A program made the position numbers and the translations under genes. A DNA stretch of 64,000 bases from Pyropia yezoensis (taxonomy: Eukaryota > Rhodophyta > Bangiophyceae > Bangiales > Bangiaceae): positions 8,050,375-8,114,374 of the forward strand of contig CM020619.1 of the NCBI GenBank assembly GCA_009829735.1, written 5' to 3'. The notes under the pieces are model-generated. The model was not told the DNA's origin. It was given only the letters and a program-made list of their open reading frames with translations, and made no database searches. Positions 10,641-20,110 of the stretch are shown here, one piece after another (within the stretch, counting starts at the first letter, position 1; every line of letters begins with the position of its first letter).

Positions 10641-11721
10641 CCGTTGTGTGGCCACCAGCGCACGCACGCCATGGCTGGCGTGGTGGCCGTCGTCGCTCAC
10701 GCCGCCACGCTCCACGTGGACGTTGTCTGTTGCAGCGATGTCGGTTTTGGTCGTCTTCAACTCCCCTCACTGCCATGGCCGCCACCTTTTCCCCACCAGG
10801 CGGCGACGGTTGCGGCCGTCTCCCACCCCCCTCGCCACCGTGGCCGCCACCTTGTCCCCAATCGCGGTTGGTCTATGACACTGACCATAGAAGCGGCAGC
10901 GGATGTGGGCGACTGCCACTCCCCTCCCCGCCGTGGTAGCCACCGTCTCGCCCTTCGCCGCCGACAGCGTCGGGCGCCGGTTTTGCATTCGTGGACGTCT
11001 CACGTTTTACGTTATTGTCTTGTCCATTCATTCATTTGTCCCACCCGTCAGGTGGGCATGTGTATTGTGCGGCCACCATCGTCCTCCGTCTCTTTGTCAC
11101 CGTCGACGTGTTTTATTCCGTTTCCGCTCTTTGCAGGACACGATGTCAAACCGCATAAGGCCGTTCCGCTTTGCTGCGGTGTTATATTTTTCTCTTATTG
11201 CGGCTTGCTTCTGTTCTCCAATCATGTGTCGTATGTTGTGCTTGTGATGGGCGCCGTGTAAGCCTTGCACTCCACTCAGTGCCGGAATAGTAACAGCTGT
11301 CGCGATCTGGGTCCCTTACTCCCGCAAGATCCTCTAAAACCTCATCCAGAGCCATCCCAGTGGCCACCTTGCTGCCGAGGCTGTCAATCTTGGTGTTGCT
11401 CTCATGAATGCGTTCCAGTCCTCGGTCCTGCGCATCGAGGGGCACCGACAATGTTCATCTAGCCACATTTTGCGTCGCAGTCTGCTGAGCCGATATGATC
11501 CGCATCGTCGCATGCCGCAAATACACGTTCGTCGCGGAAGAGCTTTGTTCACGGCTGACTGCAACACTCGATACAGAGACGAAGAATGGAAAAAGATAAT
11601 GTGCATTGCAGTGAGACACACTTAGCAGAAGAGTCCTCGCGGCATAACACAGTCACATGAGTTAGGCTATCGCGCTCTCTATCGACGCGCGCTGTTCTCT
11701 TGATGGCATCGAGGACTAGAG
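10641..11721. other. Degenerate GC-rich flank of the minisatellite, then no gene
   Basis: To about 10990 the GC-rich sequence contains short recurring phrases (GCCGTGGTAGCCACC-like) that suggest decayed repeat copies. From 11000 to 11721 composition drops and no coherent frame is found; this is the 3' flank of the H3-variant gene. Confidence 0.45.
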
Positions 11722-12237
11722 TTAGAAGCGGAACCGGTCGCCACGCATGCGCATGACCAAGCGGAGGTCCTTGAGCGTCACTGTCACGCGCTTGGCGTGG
11801 GTAGCACATAAGACGCAGTCCTCAAACACCTCCACGATGTAGTCCTCGGCTGCGTATTGCAGAGCACTGACAGCACACGGCTCCAGGCGCAGCTCTGTCT
11901 TGAGTTCCGAGACGGCCTCGCGCGCGAGGCGCTGGAAAGGCAGCTTGCCGATCAGCAAGTTCGATGTACGCGGATACCGCTGGAGCTCCCGCAGAGCCTC
12001 GGTTCCAGGAAGGTACTGTCGCATCAGCGGGGGCATGACGGCGGCCCCCCGAGTCCCCGCCCCGCGAGCCGTCTCGTAACCGACTGTCAATGCCAGCGGC
12101 GCGCCCCGCGCAAAAACGCCCGATGCAGCAGCCTTCCGCACAGAAGCCTCGTCGGCAGCCGCCGTACGAACGAAGCGGCCCGCAGCCCCCCGCGGCCCGT
12201 TGGCCAGCTGCTGGGGGGTGCGCTTGACGCGGCCCAT
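11722..12237 (-). CDS. Divergent histone H3 variant
   Basis: 171 aa from ATG 12237; the longer frame upstream is not conserved. The C-terminal 100 residues align directly with the H3 histone fold: PGTEALRELQRY for the alpha-N helix, LLIGKLPFQRLARE for alpha-1, ALQYAAEDYIVEVFED for alpha-2, HAKRVTVTLKDLRLVMRMRG for loop 2 and alpha-3. It would replace H3 in a nucleosome. The 70-residue N-terminal tail shares almost nothing with canonical H3: only an RTPQQLA-like echo of KQLATK remains and the usual ARTKQTARKS start is absent. Loop 1 (KTELRLEPC) has the canonical H3 length, not the two-residue insertion common in CENP-A. It could still be the centromeric variant, or a specialised replacement H3. 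No intron is needed. Confidence 0.85.
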   Translation of the reverse strand: MGRVKRTPQQLANGPRGAAGRFVRTAAADEASVRKAAASGVFARGAPLALTVGYETARGAGTRGAAVMPPLMRQYLPGTEALRELQRYPRTSNLLIGKLPFQRLAREAVSELKTELRLEPCAVSALQYAAEDYIVEVFEDCVLCATHAKRVTVTLKDLRLVMRMRGDRFRF

Positions 12238-13260
12238 GTTCGGTGGCACGCGACGACTGACAAGAGGGGAGGAAAAGAAAGGAGGGGAGGGGAAGAGGAG
12301 CAGACAGTCTCGCAACTGGCAACGGGGGTACGGGTGGGGAAATGCGACTTGGTAGAGGTGCACAGTATACGGTGGGGGAGCCAATGGTAGATGAGCCAAG
12401 GGCTTCACGACGACGAGAGATTGGTCACACGGAGCACGATCTACGGAAACAAGCACGCGATGCGGCGGCGCACGAGCTTTGTACGAGGGTCGTCGCAACA
12501 CCGGCAGCCGCCAGCCGCGCACCCGTCGGTCCCTCCGGCCCCGCCATACGGAGTGCAACCGCACACCGGCCGAGAAGGGCGCCCGACGGGCGCCAACAGG
12601 ACGGCGATACATGATGCAGCCACTCGCCGGCCACCCGACGCTCCAGTGTCGACGACGACGGTGCCATGACGCGCAGAACGCTGCTGGCCGGCGATTGACG
12701 CGCAAATCGATGGATGCACACACCCTCCGCCAGCCGACATTGTCGTTAGGTATGGCGCAAAACTTCCCCTCGAATCCAGAACTCATGCGCCCGACAGGCC
12801 CGATTCCTTGCAGAATGACCTCGGAAAGCATGGATCTCCCCAGTTGAGGCTGCTACGACAAGAAAAACGCTCTGTGTACGGCTTATCCGATCTGGGGGGT
12901 CCCTTTCACGGTGCGAAACGCGTGAGGGCTCTATCATGTCTTCAACACCGTTCAATTTGGCGCCAGAGTGGGATGATCCACGTCTGGACGATCTCAGAAC
13001 GTCGAGGGTGAAATGCAAAATGTAGGATCGTCCGTCTTGTAAGGCGCCGTTGGCGAGGGACACGGATTGGTGCCAGCCTCAACGATATTGGGTCCATTGA
13101 TTGGTCACTGGTACATGCTGCCTATGGCTGCCAGAGACGCGCACGCCTGTCCTCGCGCGATGGCCGTCGTACACGGGCTCTGCCGTTACCACGCCATCGC
13201 GCTCTTCTCGCGTCTTCTGTCTGGACGCATGGTGCGCGCGGCCGTCGAAGCGGCCATCGC
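12238..13260. other. 5' flank of H3 variant, no gene seen
   Basis: About 1 kb upstream of the H3-variant ATG. It holds a purine-rich leader on the plus strand (12255-12300) and otherwise no coherent coding frame. No clear TATA box. Confidence 0.45.
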
Positions 13261-14035
13261 CGCCAGAGGCGTCGGCACTCCCCGCCCCCCGCGCCCTCCT
13301 CCGCCGCCACAGCGGCTGTCGTGGCGGCCCCTGCCGCTGGCGGTGTCGGCGTTCCCCGCTCGCGCCCCCTCCTCAACTGCCACAGCGGCTTTCGTGGAGG
13401 CCCCGGCCGGTGGCGACGACCGTGCTCCCCAACCCCCCCCGCCCTCCCTCGCCGCCACAGCGGCTGTCGTGGCGGCCCTGGCCGCCGGCGGTGTCGGCGG
13501 TCCCCGCCTCCCGCCCATTCCTCACATGCCCACTGCGGCTTTCGTGGAGGCCCCGGCCGGTGCCGGCGTCGACGCTCCCCGCCCCCCCGCCCCCTCCTTC
13601 ACGGCTGCTGCGCCTTTGTTGGCGGCCCTGGGCGCTGGCGTTGTCGACGCTCCCCGCCTTCCGCGCGCTCCTCCACGGCCGCTGTTTCATTTTTGGCGGA
13701 CATGCGCGCTGGCGGCGTCGGCGCTCTCCGCCTGCCGCACGCTCCCCCGCCGCCAGAGCGGCTGTCGTGGCGGCCCTGTCCGCTCGCGGTTTCTGCGCTC
13801 CCCGCCCACGCACCCTCCTCAACTGCCACAGCGGCTGTCGTGGCGGCCCCGGCCGCTGGCGACGACCGCGCTCCCCAATCCCCCCCGCCCTCCCTCGCCG
13901 CCACAGCGGCTGTCGTGGCGGCCCTGGCCGCCGGCGGTGTCGGCGGTCCCCGCCTCTCGCCCCTTGCTCACATGCCCACTGCGGCTTTCGTGGCGGTCCT
14001 GTTCGCTCGCGGTGCGGTCGCGCCTCTCCCTGTCG
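13261..14035. repeat. Minisatellite of 73-75-bp units, about ten copies
   Basis: The anchor GGCGGCC recurs at 13323, 13471, 13546 (variant), 13621, 13695 (variant), 13769, 13842, 13917 and 13992, spaced 73 to 75 bp, with a further copy near 13396. The 75-bp period equals 25 codons, so all frames stay open and give spurious ORFs with a 25-residue repeat on both strands. Confidence 0.85.
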
Positions 14036-14175
14036 CCCTGTTGCGTCTAGGCAACGGCAGCATCCAGATAGTTGCTCCTGCAAGCTCTCGTGCCAAAAAC
14101 TGGCGCGTGATGATTGAGGAGGCGGGCGGCGCGGCAGGTCATGTAAACACCTGTATGAGATGATGGAAAATGGTG

Positions 14176-16269
14176 CTATATGATGGCTTCAAGCGCGTCC
14201 GACGGTAGCAGAGAGTTACGAACCAAAAGCAGCCGACTGAGCACACGCTCAGCAGCGACGACAATCTCTCCTCTGTCGACGGTGGCGTTCAAAGCCCATT
14301 CCGCAAGCTGCCGCGTCCTCGTTCTCAGTAAAAACTGCTCCATTACGAAGATGTGCTTGCGGACGCACGCCACAATGTCCGGCGTCGCGTGACCCGGCTG
14401 CTCTGCAGTGTCACCGTCGTAGATCGTAGCGTACGCCGCAGGATGGTCGAAAATGCGTTGCAGCAATGACAGCGGAGGCGCGACGGCGGACATGGCAGAC
14501 ACAATGCTCGCCGCCGTATGCCGCGTTGCCTTCCTGCGCCCAGTGCCACTGCCGAGATCGCCGAAAGCCCGAGCATCGTCCGCACTCGATGCCATGCCGC
14601 CGTCGCTTGCTGTCCCCCCATCGGACTCGCCCTGGCTGTGAGGAGGAGGGTCACTCACGGACAAACCCGAGACACCCCTCATCGTCGCGCGTGCCCCTCC
14701 TCCAGCTACCACCGGAGAGTGAGCCGCCTGGCCAGCAGCAACAGCCGCAGCTGCAGAAGCCGCCGCAGCAGCAGCAGCAGTTGCTGCTTGCCTCTGCCGC
14801 AAGTGCTCTATTACGGGGCACTTTTTCGCCAGAGCACCGCAGACGCACGCCACAATAGTGTGCTGCGCGCGGCGCAAGCCTCGCCGCACCGCATCCTTCT
14901 TCCCGATCAATGGCTGCCCGTTCGCGTCCCGTTTGCGTGCACCACTGTCGTCCGCTCGCTCGTGGAGCGGGAGCTGGACTGAGAGAGAACGTGCAGCACC
15001 CTCGTTGAGAATGTTCAGCTCCGTCTCGTCCTCTGCAATGCTGCGCAGGGCGGCGTAGTCAGCGGGTCCATCCTTTCCCAATGTAGCCCAGCACTTACAG
15101 ACGCGACTGAACTTCGTGTAGAGGAGGGAGGAGGGATGTGACCGGGACGTGGAGAAGTTGGTGGTGGCCGCCTTGAGTCCCACTAGATCCGAGAAGAGAG
15201 CAGCCTGTGGCGGGTTGCTTCCGTTATTGGACACAAACCGACCGGCGCCGCGGATGTGGCCCTCCATATTATCATCAGTGACGTACGCCACTGGCGCCCG
15301 GTGGTTCCCAACTTGATGGTGCCAAGGGGCAATTGGAGCGTGCAGATAGAGGCTCACGACCTTTGCATCCTTCGTGTCGGGATCCAGCGGCTTCACCTGA
15401 TGAAAAAGAGGCCCAAGAATGGAAGCCGCAAGCCGAGTTGTGGCCGCCGAAGCAGCACGCTCGGTCCCGCGCTTGTCCGTCAGCGAGGATCGCCATCCCG
15501 CGTTAATCACCTGCACCAGCTGCAAGATAATGAAGAACACAGGGTCGAGGTCAGCAGACAGCACAGCAGGACACGCGACAGCACTGGCGACCGTCTCACG
15601 AAACTCCCGCAGGTACAAAGACTCGACCTTCCCCTTTGAGGTAATCGCCAGGATGTTGCGCCTGGCCACAGCGGACACTTCCGCAGGTAGACACGCGAGT
15701 GTAAACAGGATAACCATCTTCGATAGGTTGCCGGTACAATGTAGCACGGGCAGCTGCAGTCTCGTATTCATACCAAAAAATAGGGGGTATCCACGAACGC
15801 CCCCAGCGACTCGGCGAGCTGCGTTGCATGCCATATCAAAAGTTGACTTGGGAATGCCTTGCAGCGTCGGAAATGGTTGCCCAGCTCCCAAGCAGACAGA
15901 GCTGCGGCAGCAGAGGACAGCACTACCGTTCTCGTGAGCAGCGTACGGAACCAGGTGGTCACACTCAGGGCAAGGATAGAGGGCCTCACCATTTTTGAAT
16001 CCGACCGGTGAGCCAGCATCTTCGGAGCACGCCGCCCAGCAGGCCATCATCAAGATGGCCAGCTCCCATTGACCGCCAACGACGGCCGACGACCTGTTCT
16101 CCCGGCGCACCAAATGGGCCCACGGGTGCAGGTACTCTGCCAGCTTGCACGCCGAGCGCTGTGCACAACGCCACTCATCGCTCCCGCCGGTCAATGCGTG
16201 GATCCACTGCATCATGGAGAAGTCAGCTGCAAGACGCGAGACCAAAATCAATGGCACAGGTGTACTCAT
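14176..16269 (-). CDS. Unidentified 697-aa protein with a Cys-rich motif
   Basis: Uninterrupted frame from ATG 16269 to TAA-type stop at 14176, moderate GC and a normal mixed composition, so coding is likely. About residue 120 carries a CPEC pair followed by CC and C (YPCPECDHLVPY then LCCRSSVCLG), a plausible zinc-binding module. A mid-protein block reads HAPIAPWHHQVGNH, then TDDNMEGHIRGAGRFVSNNG. Residues around 505-545 form a poly-Ala run; a basic segment RKRDANGQPLIGKKDAVRRG lies just before. The C terminus is helical. The middle block faintly recalls the region after the catalytic domain of Plavaka or KDZ transposases (His, Asp-Glu-Gly, then Ser-Asn), but I cannot find a convincing DDE triad, so no function is assigned. 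It lies head-to-tail with the locus at 16.4-18.3 kb. Confidence 0.6.
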   Translation of the reverse strand: MSTPVPLILVSRLAADFSMMQWIHALTGGSDEWRCAQRSACKLAEYLHPWAHLVRRENRSSAVVGGQWELAILMMACWAACSEDAGSPVGFKNGEALYPCPECDHLVPYAAHENGSAVLCCRSSVCLGAGQPFPTLQGIPKSTFDMACNAARRVAGGVRGYPLFFGMNTRLQLPVLHCTGNLSKMVILFTLACLPAEVSAVARRNILAITSKGKVESLYLREFRETVASAVACPAVLSADLDPVFFIILQLVQVINAGWRSSLTDKRGTERAASAATTRLAASILGPLFHQVKPLDPDTKDAKVVSLYLHAPIAPWHHQVGNHRAPVAYVTDDNMEGHIRGAGRFVSNNGSNPPQAALFSDLVGLKAATTNFSTSRSHPSSLLYTKFSRVCKCWATLGKDGPADYAALRSIAEDETELNILNEGAARSLSVQLPLHERADDSGARKRDANGQPLIGKKDAVRRGLRRAQHTIVACVCGALAKKCPVIEHLRQRQAATAAAAAAASAAAAVAAGQAAHSPVVAGGGARATMRGVSGLSVSDPPPHSQGESDGGTASDGGMASSADDARAFGDLGSGTGRRKATRHTAASIVSAMSAVAPPLSLLQRIFDHPAAYATIYDGDTAEQPGHATPDIVACVRKHIFVMEQFLLRTRTRQLAEWALNATVDRGEIVVAAERVLSRLLLVRNSLLPSDALEAII

Positions 16270-16398
16270 ACAGATGTGAGCATAGAAAAGTAAGCGATGG
16301 CTGTCAGGAAAGGGTCCTCGTTCGGACCACTACACCACAAGGCCGCGGCCGCATAACGAGGCATCCACCACACACGCATTACTACAATGGGAAAGGCA

Positions 16399-17068
16399 TC
16401 ATGCAAGGCGTGTTATCGTCAAAGGATTGGCATCATGACAAGCGTGCCAACCATTGATTGCGGCCGTATCAGACGTACCGCACACCTGGATCTCGGGGTC
16501 CATCAGTACCGGCACCACGGTCCGCCGATCGTGCTCGCTGCTCCCGGGCCCGTCGGCGGGGATGACTGGCACAGTGAAGTTCGTCCGGGTGAGCGAACCC
16601 ACTGTGCTCCGTATCTCTGCGTGGATAGCCTTGTCCACCCTCTTCTCACCGGAGAAGACATACGCGATTGCAGCCAGGTCCGTCCGACCGTACTCACTGT
16701 GCTCATACGAGATAGTGGCCGTGTACGCGGTGACCTCCTTGCGCTTGATAGTTCCGCCGTCCGCGGCGAACGTCAGAACGGCGCGCACAACCGGTCCAAC
16801 TTCAGACGCCGACAGCCCAGGCTTCACCCCTTCGTTGATTTGCCCGCTGCAGGGTTGATGCCACATCGAGGGCAACGGCGAGGATGAGAGTCGCGCCCGT
16901 CCCATCTTCGTTCTCTAAAAAAGAGCGCGACATCGCCATCAGCTCTTCCGCCTTGACAGGGTCCGTCTCCAGAGGGCTGTAACACCCTTCGTACTCGACG
17001 TTCTCATTGTCATAAAAGATGCCGTTGTCCTCGTCTTCGGACGCGTCATCCTCGTCGCGGCCACCCCG
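16399..17068 (-). CDS. Exons or 3' part of the unidentified locus at 16.4-18.3 kb
   Basis: Two coherent minus-frame stretches occur. From 17068 to about 16860 the frame directly continuing past the TGA at 17069 reads an acidic segment (RDEDDASEDEDNGIFYDNE) and then LMAMSRSFLENEDGTGATLI. From about 16860 to 16399 a different frame reads INEGVKPGLSASEVGPVVRA, then YTATISYEHSEYGRTDLAAI and ends after VPVLMDPEIQV. Both look genuinely coding but need a frame change near 16855; no adequately sized intron is visible there, so a one-base error or a decayed gene is possible. Function unknown. Confidence 0.4.
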
Positions 17069-18268
17069 TCATGCATCCCAGTACCTGTTTGTGTGGCATT
17101 GTAGACGCTTGACAGTTCCATCACAGTGGCGGTACCGCCGCACGCCTGCAGTTGCGCTACCAAGGACATAGTCCCATCGGCACAAGTCCCCGGACGCTGT
17201 CCTTGTCCAAAAGAAGTGGTGCGCCCTCGTCGGAGAGTCGAGGGCCACGCGTCGCTCGCAACGCAGCTGCTGCTTGGTGGGAAGGAGGTGCATTTGTGTC
17301 TTTCCCCAGGCCACAGTCGGCCTTGTTGCCCGTGAGGTGCCGTCCGGCCGCTGCAGTTCGACGATGCTGCGGACACGATTGAGCGCACCGGCGCCGATTG
17401 CCCCGTGCAGATGGCCCCACCCATCCTTCGCGATCGATGACCCTTTGTGCCTGAAGTCGGCCACGGCACGAACGCATCGGCGACGAAGCACGGCGCTCAC
17501 CGCGGCGACAAACACGGGATCACGATGGGGCGACCGACGCTCGACCACCACAACGTAACCCTTGTCAAGTTGCTTTCGACTTTGTCGGGTGGACGACGCA
17601 GCAGCTTTAAGCACCGTCTTCATGCGCGCCTCGGACTTATCGGCTCCACTGTGCAGCGTGCGGAACGAGCTCGATGACGATGAAGTGTCTAAAGTTCCGC
17701 CGCTGGCTAGGTGAGATTCGATGACGTACTGCACGGAGCGGAGAGCGTCTGCTCGGGAGAGATAAACACCTCGGGAGATGGAAGGCAGAGCTCGAACGTA
17801 CACTTCGTAGGCAGGAAGCCATGCAGCAGCACGGATCGTAGCAATCAGGGAGAGCCGGATTGCATCGTCAGACCAACCACATACTGGACCACGTAGCGTC
17901 CACAGCCCGCACTGCGTACCGCCGTGCACAGAGCATCGTCGCTGAGCGGAGCACAGATCCACGCTGGAGTTGACCGCACTGGAAGAGCAGGCCAACGGCT
18001 CCAGCTCAACGCGATCGATAATAGAAAACGTGGGTGTTTGACGCTTGCGCCTGCGGCGCTCGTTGCTCAAAAAGGCACCCCGTTCACTGCGTGACAACTT
18101 CATCCAGCCGTCGCGAAACAAGCTGCCATCTCCAGCAACTCGGTCATTTGGCTCGCTCCGCCCTCGTAACTGAGCGGCGCATCCCTCATCATCGGCCTCA
18201 AAGTCAGACGTGCCTTGGTCACATGGAGCTGCTGCGCGCGCGACGGTGTCATCATCAACACCCACCAT
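17069..18268 (-). CDS. Unidentified gene, N-terminal part
   Basis: 399 aa from ATG 18268 (a TTG two codons earlier is not a likely start). The N-terminal 60 residues are acidic to neutral, then a basic stretch GAFLSNERRRRKRQTPTF, then a structured-looking region with paired Cys (CSVHGGTQCGLWTL, CGWSDDAIRLSLIATIRAA) and a Ser run near residue 200. After about 17.35 kb a neighbouring frame (GTMSLVAQLQACGG, then MELSSVYNATQTG) looks more protein-like than the annotated frame, so an intron or frame change probably falls between 17.35 and 17.15 kb. I do not recognise the family. Confidence 0.42.
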   Translation of the reverse strand: MVGVDDDTVARAAAPCDQGTSDFEADDEGCAAQLRGRSEPNDRVAGDGSLFRDGWMKLSRSERGAFLSNERRRRKRQTPTFSIIDRVELEPLACSSSAVNSSVDLCSAQRRCSVHGGTQCGLWTLRGPVCGWSDDAIRLSLIATIRAAAWLPAYEVYVRALPSISRGVYLSRADALRSVQYVIESHLASGGTLDTSSSSSSFRTLHSGADKSEARMKTVLKAAASSTRQSRKQLDKGYVVVVERRSPHRDPVFVAAVSAVLRRRCVRAVADFRHKGSSIAKDGWGHLHGAIGAGALNRVRSIVELQRPDGTSRATRPTVAWGKTQMHLLPTKQQLRCERRVALDSPTRAHHFFWTRTASGDLCRWDYVLGSATAGVRRYRHCDGTVKRLQCHTNRYWDA

Positions 18269-18289
18269 ACGCAACGGCTAGATAACTAC

Positions 18290-19080
18290 GCGTACCTCCG
18301 CCGCGACGCGGCGGCTAAAGCCGACGGACAACACCGCCGCAGCACCCCCCACCCCCAGCCGACCGTCACCGATGCGGCCTTGCACAGCCACACCGACGGC
18401 GTCTACTCGTTGGAGGCGCGTGAGGGCGTCGACACGTAGCTGCACACACGATCTGTAGCCGGCCACGGCGCGGCGGCGCCCGCCGGCGGACGAGCGGCAC
18501 CGCCGCAGCACCCCGCCCCACCCCCGGCGACCGTCACCGACGCAGCCCGTAGCCGGCCACGGCGAGGCGGCGTCCGCCGGCGGACGTACAGCACCGCCGC
18601 AGCCCCCCCCGCCCGCAGGCGACCGTCAGTGACGCAGCCTGGCGCCGCCACACCGACGACACGTACTCGGGAGTGCAGCAGCACCCCCCCTCCCCCCTAC
18701 GACACCGTGAGCGACGCAGCTCCGCGCAGCCACACCGACGGCGCCTACTTGGGGGTGGAGCGTGAGGGCGTCGACACTTTGAGGCACACCCGATCCGTAG
18801 CCGGCTACAGCGCGGCGGCGTCAGCCGGCAGACGGACAGCACCGCCGCGGCACCCCTCCCGCAGGCGACCGTCGCCGACGCAGCCCGGCGCCGCCTCGGC
18901 GACGGCGCCTACGCGGGGGTGGAGGGTGCGGGCGTTGACACGTAGAGGAGCACCCGATCCGCAGCCGGCCGCGACCGCCGACGAACAGCACCGTCGCAGC
19001 GATCCCCCCCCGCCACCCGAACCGATGCTGCCCAGCGCCGGCACACCGAGCCGTGGCCTGCGCAAAGGCGGCGCTGCGCA
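18290..19080. repeat. GC-rich imperfect tandem repeats
   Basis: Recurring phrases include CACCGCCGCAGC (near 18332, 18500, 18592, 18839), GTAGCCGGCCACGGC or a variant, and GAGGGCGTCGACAC, arranged in the same order several times with units of roughly 95-170 bp. The overlapping open frames on both strands have no independent support. Confidence 0.7.
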
Positions 19081-20110
19081 AAGTCAGCGTCGTACCCGGG
19101 AGACATCGCGCCGGCCGCTGAGGGGCGCGCGCAAACCGGGATCGGCCGCGTGTGACGGCGGACGCTTGGGGTCGGGAGCCTCAAGCAACAGTGTCACATG
19201 ACGTCTGACTGCACGGGCTTGCACCGCAACCTCCTGCAGCGCGTTCATTGACCTGCGGGGTATATGCTGGGCGTTGACCTGCTGACTGCAGGCCCCATCG
19301 GGCGCGCAAGTGCAGCTGGCCTGCCGATTGCTGCAGCGTGGTGCGGCATACCGTCTGCATGTTGTCTGCATCAAGTGTGCATCTCGGTTGACTTCTGAAT
19401 GCGTCAGTGTGCATGTCTGTTTCCTTTTAATCTGCATCAAGTGTGCGAGCCGATTGCATGCTGCCTGCCTGCAAAGTGCAGTGACATGGCATTGGCGCGG
19501 CAGAGCACCTGCCAATCCTGTCGCATACTAGCGACAACATCGATGCAGGGCAGTCGCAGAAAGCCGGCAAGACCGCCCCGAAATGCACGTCATTTACACC
19601 TGCGGAGCACAAATCATGTAGTCTGCCTGTCGTGACATCCGCATTTCCATCGCAAAAGTGGTGCATGAAACGTGCTGCAGAAGAGTGAAAAAGGCTCGTA
19701 ACTGTTGTGGAATTGACCGGCCAGCTTTTTTTTTTTGTTGCCCCCGTCCGTCTCACGATGGCCGTTGTGATGGTGGTCAAAGACGAGCTCGCCAGTTGGT
19801 TCTGCATCCCGGAGGGCGTGAATGCAACGCGCCTGCGGACCAAAACGACTCCCACGGCCCTGCAGGGGCCACCCTGCAATCGGCCTGCAGGCCAAATGCG
19901 GCCAAAAAACGCGATTTTAAGGTACCTGGTGATAGATCCACTGCGCAGGTGGGCGCGAGCAAGCGCGCACCGCAAGACCGTAAAGGTCATCGATGCCCCA
20001 AGAAGCGTGAGCAACCAAAGGCACAGAGAGGACTACCATGGTCATTTACATCGTGTCCTTCGCGCTCTCCTACGCGCTGCCGGCGGTCCCGAGCTCGCCA
20101 CCGTGCCCGA
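19081..20110. other. No gene seen; short TGCA-rich stretch
   Basis: 19200-19500 is rich in CTGCATC or TGCAG words (GTCTGCATCAAGTGTGCA recurs in variant form near 19365 and 19430), suggesting old duplicated fragments. An 11-base T run lies near 19730. No coherent coding frame. The 3' end of the VWA gene should be just left of 20111. Confidence 0.45.

Noticed and set aside
10494..11261. 255-codon plus ORF downstream of the 101-bp repeats
   Set aside because: Starts in repeat sequence, has no motif and its composition changes halfway; no support.
13067..14163. Three overlapping plus ORFs of 280-340 codons and minus ORFs in the same place
   Set aside because: All arise from the 75-bp minisatellite, whose period is a multiple of three.
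14176..16269. KDZ/Plavaka transposase assignment
   Set aside because: Only a faint order of residues (His, Asp-Glu-Gly, Ser-Asn) matches; no catalytic triad or other family motif could be located.
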